From: Opitutia bacterium
GTDB lineage: Bacteria; Verrucomicrobiota; Kiritimatiellia; CAIQIC01; Lenti-01
Assembly: GCA_009928955.1 (NCBI GenBank)
Contig: SABN01000026.1
Span: forward strand, 1-33,427
Direction: 5' to 3'
Length of the DNA: 33,427 nt
Position 1 is the stretch's first letter. Every line of letters begins with the position of its first letter. The position numbers were made by a program, and so were the translations under genes. The notes below the pieces were generated by a model that ran no database searches, had not been told where the DNA came from, and saw only the letters and a list, made by a program, of their open reading frames with translations. Shown here piece after piece: positions 29,640 to 33,427 of this stretch.

Positions 29640-30533
29640 CTATTCCGCCGCCGGTTCTCCGGCAGCGCCGCCGTCCGCGACCGGCTTCTCCGCCGCCTTC
29701 TTCTTCGCGGACTTCTTCTTCTTCGGCTCGGAATCCTCTTGCGCCGCCTTCTTTTCCGCCACGGCCGCTTCGGCCGCCGCGGGGGCGACGGCTTCTTCCG
29801 CGTCTCCGGCGGGTGCGGCCGCGACCGTCTCCATCATGTCCGGGGTGGCTTCGAACACGACTTCCGGCGCGGGAGCCGGCATGGCCTTGGCGCGCTCGGC
29901 CTTCTTCAAGAACAACAATCCCGATTCGGCCTGCGGAAGCCACGTGCTGTCCGGATGGGCGGCGATGAAATCCTCGTAGAGCGCCCGGGCCTCGTCGAAA
30001 TCCCCCAGTTGCTCGCGGCAGCGCGCGGCGCCCATCACGGCTTGGGGCCGGAGCGGGCTGGCCGCATTCGCGGCGGCGAACGCCTCGTAGGCTTCCGCGG
30101 CGGACGTGAAATCCTCCTGCGCTTCGAGACTCGCGGCCACGCCCACCGCCGCATCGGGCGCCAGCATGTGGCCGGGGTAGAGGGAAAGAAAACGCTGATA
30201 GGCCGCCAAAGCCTCGTCGTAGCGGTTCTGCGCGTAGAACTCCGCCGCGGCCGTGGCCAGCGCCATCGGCGCGGTCACCGCCTCCGGATCGGTGGAGGCC
30301 AGCTGCTGGAACTCTTCCGGGCTCCGCCCTTGGAACAGCGCCTGCACGGCCTCCGCCGCCTTCGATTCCTTCTGGTTGCGCCAGATCGAAATCCCCAGCA
30401 TCACCATCACGGCCACCGCCAGCCCGATCAGCGCCGGACGGCCGTATTCCGCCATCCATTTCGAAAATTGCTGCGCGTCCTCGTTCGCCGCCGGCGGCGT
30501 CTCGGTCTCTTGGCTCGGAATTGGCTCGTCCAT
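29640..30533 (-). CDS. YfgM-like membrane-anchored TPR protein
   Basis: A 297-residue protein with a short cytosolic N-terminus, one transmembrane helix (PALIGLAVAVMVMLGISIW, about residues 33-51) and a periplasmic TPR region from about 85 to 200 (YAQNRYDEALAAYQRFLSLYP, LGDFDEARALYEDFIAAHP). The tail is a long low-complexity Ala/Glu/Lys segment with a KKKKSAKKKAAEK cluster. The N-terminal layout resembles YfgM/BamB-linked proteins that work near the Sec translocon or with periplasmic chaperones; the basic tail is unusual for that family and could bind nucleic acid or membrane. ATG 30533 follows GGAG seven bases earlier; an upstream in-frame ATG at 30557 lacks a site. Exact role unknown. Confidence 0.7.
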   Translation of the reverse strand: MDEPIPSQETETPPAANEDAQQFSKWMAEYGRPALIGLAVAVMVMLGISIWRNQKESKAAEAVQALFQGRSPEEFQQLASTDPEAVTAPMALATAAAEFYAQNRYDEALAAYQRFLSLYPGHMLAPDAAVGVAASLEAQEDFTSAAEAYEAFAAANAASPLRPQAVMGAARCREQLGDFDEARALYEDFIAAHPDSTWLPQAESGLLFLKKAERAKAMPAPAPEVVFEATPDMMETVAAAPAGDAEEAVAPAAAEAAVAEKKAAQEDSEPKKKKSAKKKAAEKPVADGGAAGEPAAE

Positions 30534-30602
30534 AAATGCTCCATCCTTGGGTTTCAAAATCGGGACGGAATTGTCGCCGCTCCCCCCCGAAAACGCAAGA
30601 AA

Positions 30603-30628
30603 ATCGTTCAGGGCGCCGGGCGGCGCCC
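30603..30628 (-). terminator. Hairpin at the end of the oxidoreductase operon
   Basis: GGGCGCC and GGCGCCC (30611-30617 and 30622-30628) form a seven-base-pair stem with a four-base loop overlapping the stop codon of the beta-gamma gene. On the minus strand TGAACGATTTTCTT follows, so the T-run is displaced by several bases. Confidence 0.5.
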
Positions 30629-32049
30629 TAGGGCTTCTGCCGGGCGGCCCACTGCCGGGCGCAGGCGAAAACGGCTTCGTTCTGCTGGATCACGGCTTCC
30701 TTGCCGGCGAAGTTCGTCGCGATGGCCTGGCGGTACGCCTCATCGGGCAGGCCCAGCCCGCCCAGCGCGGCCAGCACGCCGATCATGGCCGTGTTCGCGG
30801 CGCGCGGACTGCCGCCCTCCGTCGCCAGCTCCTGCGCGGGCACCGCCAAGGCGCGCACCCCGGCGGGCGCCTGGAATGCCCCGATGGCCGCGTTGTAGAG
30901 CAGCCATCCGCCGGGCTTCACCTCGCCCGCGAATTTCTCCAGCGAGGGCCGGTTCATCGCCACCAGCGCGTCGGCCTCGGTCACCACCGGCGAGCCGATC
31001 GGGCTTCCGGAGATCACCACCCCGCAGTTGGCCGTGCCGCCGCGCTGCTCGGGACCGTAGGACGGATACCACGAGACGAACTGGCCCGCGCCGCACGCCG
31101 CGCGCGCCAGCACCACGCCCATGCTCAGCACCCCCTGCCCCCCGAACCCCGCCATCTTGACGGCATGGGTCGGCGCGGACGGATCGAGCTGCGCGTCGGG
31201 CGCCTGGTCCGCGTCCAGCCCCAGCAGGTGGTCCAGCGTTTCCTTCCGGTAGTCGCTCCGCGCCCGCACGATGGGCGCCGCCTCCGCCACGCGGTCGCGG
31301 AGCACCCCCAGCGGAAATTCCGCCTCCATCTGCTCGGCGACGAACCGGGTCGCCGCCTCCACGTTCATCTTCTGGTTGGTGGGGCACGCCATCAGCACCT
31401 CCACGAACGCATACCCCTTGCCGTCGCGCTGCGCCTCGAGCGCCTTGCGGATCGCCTGCCGCGCCTGCCGCAGCTTGGCCATGTTCGAAAACGACACCCG
31501 CGCGACGTAGACCGGCGCCTGCAGCTGGCTGATCAGCTCCGCCATGTGCAGCGGATAGCCGGCTTGCTGCGGATCGCGCCCCTCCGGCGAGGTCTCCGTC
31601 TTCTCCCCCACCAGCGTCGTCGGCGCCATCTGCCCGCCGGTCATCCCGTAGACCGTGTTGTTCACGAAGAACACCGCGAGCTTCTCTCCCCGGTTCGCCG
31701 CCTGCAGCGTCTCGTTCAGGCCGATCGACGCCAGGTCGCCGTCCCCTTGGTACGACAGCACCACCGCCGGGTCCCGCGCGCGGGACAGGCCCGTCCCCAC
31801 GGCCGCCGCCCGCCCGTGCGCCACCTGGAGGTTCCCCGTGTCGAAATAATAGTACGCGAACACCGCGCAGCCCACCGGGCTGATCATCACCGCGCGGTCC
31901 TGCAGCTCCAGGTCGGAGAGCGCCTCGCCGATCAGCTTGTGCAGCACCCCGTGCTCGCACCCGGGACAATAGTGCGTCGCCGTCTGCGCCGAGCCTCCCT
32001 TGTGCGGAAACGTCTTGTAGAGGCCCCGGGTTTGGATCACTTTCTCCAT
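30628..32049 (-). CDS. 2-oxoacid:ferredoxin oxidoreductase, fused beta and gamma subunits
   Basis: A 473-residue fusion. Residues 1 to about 285 are the thiamine-diphosphate-binding beta subunit: [12 protein letters not shown] (C28, C31), [20 protein letters not shown] (102-113) and the cofactor asparagines in [15 protein letters not shown] linker near [15 protein letters not shown] leads to the gamma subunit (about 297-470): [41 protein letters not shown] and AEDAL-like [18 protein letters not shown]. The enzyme oxidatively decarboxylates a 2-oxoacid with CoA, passing electrons to ferredoxin. The two subunits are separate in many organisms; here they are joined in one frame with no internal stop. 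It starts 16 bases after the alpha gene on the same strand. Substrate (branched-chain, 2-oxoglutarate or pyruvate) is not decided by this subunit. Confidence 0.9.
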   Translation of the reverse strand: MEKVIQTRGLYKTFPHKGGSAQTATHYCPGCEHGVLHKLIGEALSDLELQDRAVMISPVGCAVFAYYYFDTGNLQVAHGRAAAVGTGLSRARDPAVVLSYQGDGDLASIGLNETLQAANRGEKLAVFFVNNTVYGMTGGQMAPTTLVGEKTETSPEGRDPQQAGYPLHMAELISQLQAPVYVARVSFSNMAKLRQARQAIRKALEAQRDGKGYAFVEVLMACPTNQKMNVEAATRFVAEQMEAEFPLGVLRDRVAEAAPIVRARSDYRKETLDHLLGLDADQAPDAQLDPSAPTHAVKMAGFGGQGVLSMGVVLARAACGAGQFVSWYPSYGPEQRGGTANCGVVISGSPIGSPVVTEADALVAMNRPSLEKFAGEVKPGGWLLYNAAIGAFQAPAGVRALAVPAQELATEGGSPRAANTAMIGVLAALGGLGLPDEAYRQAIATNFAGKEAVIQQNEAVFACARQWAARQKP

Positions 32050-32065
32050 CGCGCGCCCTCCTGCC

Positions 32066-33124
32066 TCAGGCTTTCTTCGCCGTCTCGCGGATCTTCGCCA
32101 GCACCTGCGCCTGCGTGACCAGGTTCCCGCCGAGCCGGTTCGCCAGATGCACCGGACACCGGCACTCGACCGCCAGCTTGAGGTCGTCGCGCATCTGCCC
32201 GTTGCTCATCTCCACGCTGATCAGTTGCTTGCCGCCCCGGCCCACGAACGCGTTCAGCGCGTCCTTCGGGAACGGATACAGCGTCTTCGGCCGGAACAGC
32301 CCCGCGCGGATCCCCTCCGCCCGCGCCGCGTCCACCGCGCCTTGCGAGATGCGCGCGCTGATGCCGTACGCCACCAGCGCGATGTCCGCGTCCTCCATCC
32401 GGCAGCTCGCGGAGTCCTGCTCCGCCGCCTCCACCGCCGCGTACTTCGCCTGCAGCAGGTTGTTGAATTCCTCCTGCTGGTCGAAGTTCAGGAAGATCGA
32501 CGTCACCACGTTCGGCCGCGTCTCCGCCGTCCCGTCCACCGCCCAGCTTGTGTCCGTCTCCGGCGCGACGCTGCGCTCCGGAAACCGCAGCGGCTCGATC
32601 ATCTGCCCCAGCACCCCGTCCGCCAGCACGAACACCACCATCCGCCACTTCTGCGACAGCTCGAAGGCCCGCATCGTGAAATCGCACATCTCCTGCACGC
32701 TGTCGGGCGCCAGCACGATCGTCCGGTAGTTGCCGTGCCCCCCCCCCTTCACCACCTGGTTGTAGTCCCCCTGCTCCGGACCGATGTTCCCCAACCCCGG
32801 CCCCGCCCGCATGATGTCCACCACCACCGCCGGCAGTTGCGCGCCCGACAGGTACGAGATCCCCTCCTGCTTCAGGCTGATCCCCGGCCCCGACGACGCC
32901 GTCATCGCCCGCCGCCCCGACGCCGCCGCCCCGAACACCATGTTGATCGCCGCCTCTTCGCTCTCCGCCTGCACCACCCGCCGCCCCGCCCCCGGGAATT
33001 TCTTCGCCGCCTCGTGCAGAATCTCGCTCGCCGGCGTGATCGGATACCCGAAGAAGCAGTCGCACCCCGCGTACAGCGCCCCGATGATGACCGCCGTGTT
33101 GCCCTTGACCAGTTGCGTCGCCAT
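32066..33124 (-). CDS. vorB: 2-oxoacid:ferredoxin oxidoreductase alpha subunit, VorB-like
   Basis: A 352-residue alpha subunit carrying the pyrimidine-binding and dimer domains: [81 protein letters not shown] and [21 protein letters not shown]. The later domain ([42 protein letters not shown]) is the transketolase C-terminal type. This pattern is closest to what is annotated as VorB (branched-chain 2-oxoacid, 3-methyl-2-oxobutanoate) rather than pyruvate PorA; 2-oxoglutarate synthase KorA is the main alternative. ATG 33124 overlaps the stop of the ferredoxin gene (TAATG). The operon runs ferredoxin, alpha, beta-gamma, giving a complete enzyme. Confidence 0.85.
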   Translation of the reverse strand: MATQLVKGNTAVIIGALYAGCDCFFGYPITPASEILHEAAKKFPGAGRRVVQAESEEAAINMVFGAAASGRRAMTASSGPGISLKQEGISYLSGAQLPAVVVDIMRAGPGLGNIGPEQGDYNQVVKGGGHGNYRTIVLAPDSVQEMCDFTMRAFELSQKWRMVVFVLADGVLGQMIEPLRFPERSVAPETDTSWAVDGTAETRPNVVTSIFLNFDQQEEFNNLLQAKYAAVEAAEQDSASCRMEDADIALVAYGISARISQGAVDAARAEGIRAGLFRPKTLYPFPKDALNAFVGRGGKQLISVEMSNGQMRDDLKLAVECRCPVHLANRLGGNLVTQAQVLAKIRETAKKA

Positions 33125-33387
33125 TATCCGTTTCCCCGTCCCGCCGGATCCTTCACCGGCACATGCACCTCGATCGCGTTCGGCTCCGGACACACGTAGA
33201 AGCAGTTCAGGCACCCGATGCACCCCGCCCCCGCGTACTTCGCGAACACGTACCCGCGCGAATTCAGCTCCGTCCCCATCGCGATCACCTTTTTCGGGCA
33301 CGCCGCGATGCACCGCCCGCAGGCCTTGCACTCCAGCGGGTCGATCACCGGATACGGCTCCGGGGCTTTCGTTTTCGGATCGCTCAT
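33124..33387 (-). CDS. 2x[4Fe-4S] ferredoxin subunit of the 2-oxoacid oxidoreductase
   Basis: An 87-residue delta-type subunit with two cysteine clusters, [13 protein letters not shown] and [13 protein letters not shown], the CxxCxxCxxxC arrangement that binds two 4Fe-4S centres. It hands electrons from the catalytic subunits to external ferredoxin. It is the first gene of the operon: GGGAG lies seven to eight bases before ATG 33387, and TAGACT on the minus strand at 33424-33419 could be the -10 box, with its -35 box beyond the window edge. The stop overlaps the alpha start (TAATG), so expression is coupled. Confidence 0.92.
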   Translation of the reverse strand: MSDPKTKAPEPYPVIDPLECKACGRCIAACPKKVIAMGTELNSRGYVFAKYAGAGCIGCLNCFYVCPEPNAIEVHVPVKDPAGRGNG

Positions 33388-33427
33388 GCGGAATCTCCCA
33401 ATACGCAAAATCCGGACGAGTCTACCC

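Overview
The window reads as a chromosomal piece of a GC-rich, probably anaerobic, Gram-negative heterotroph. Outer-membrane proteins, lipoproteins, an RND pump and a lipid A deacylase-like enzyme indicate two membranes. A ferredoxin-linked 2-oxoacid oxidoreductase indicates anaerobic or low-potential metabolism. The palindromic TTCCAC...GTGGAA intergenic repeats, the tandem CACGGAT/CACGAA-type repeats and the gene set lead me to guess the PVC superphylum, perhaps Kiritimatiellota. That placement is inference; there is no rRNA gene to settle it.

Left end (1-5.2 kb): a GH78-like glycosidase fragment runs head-on into a 3'-clipped adenosine deaminase. Next comes a visibly A+T-richer three-gene operon (winged-helix-like protein, ParA-type ATPase, RelA/SpoT-type alarmone synthetase) bracketed by inverted copies of an AAAGGGGTCAG repeat. 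This is the best candidate here for an undescribed mobile, defence-like system. It is followed by about 1.2 kb of geneless, internally duplicated repeat DNA.

Middle (5.2-16.4 kb): housekeeping amino-acid and nucleic-acid genes, namely isopropylmalate dehydrogenase family, asd, an ArsR-type repressor with a palindromic operator, a serA-like gene, argG, xthA and a CCA-adding-type nucleotidyltransferase. Between argG and xthA lie two tandem paralogous exported coiled-coil/TPR proteins of unrecognised family.

Envelope region (16.4-28.1 kb): two translationally coupled outer-membrane proteins (one DUF3187-like) diverge from a MarR regulator. MarR heads a TolC-like / periplasmic adaptor / RND pump operon. 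The RND protein lacks the AcrB-type proton-relay residues, and a 94-bp hairpin of six 10-bp units separates adaptor and pump. The same strand continues with an LPS-kinase-like protein, a GT4 glycosyltransferase and a PagL-like lipid A deacylase, which together look like lipid A/LOS modification, and then an AEC-family permease with its own promoter.

Right end (28.2-33.4 kb, minus strand): purB, a YfgM-like membrane-anchored TPR protein, and an operon for a four-domain 2-oxoacid:ferredoxin oxidoreductase (ferredoxin subunit, alpha, and a beta-gamma fusion). Several promoters and start choices suggest very short or absent 5' leaders for some genes (leuB-like, xthA, AEC permease). No tRNA, rRNA or CRISPR array was seen.
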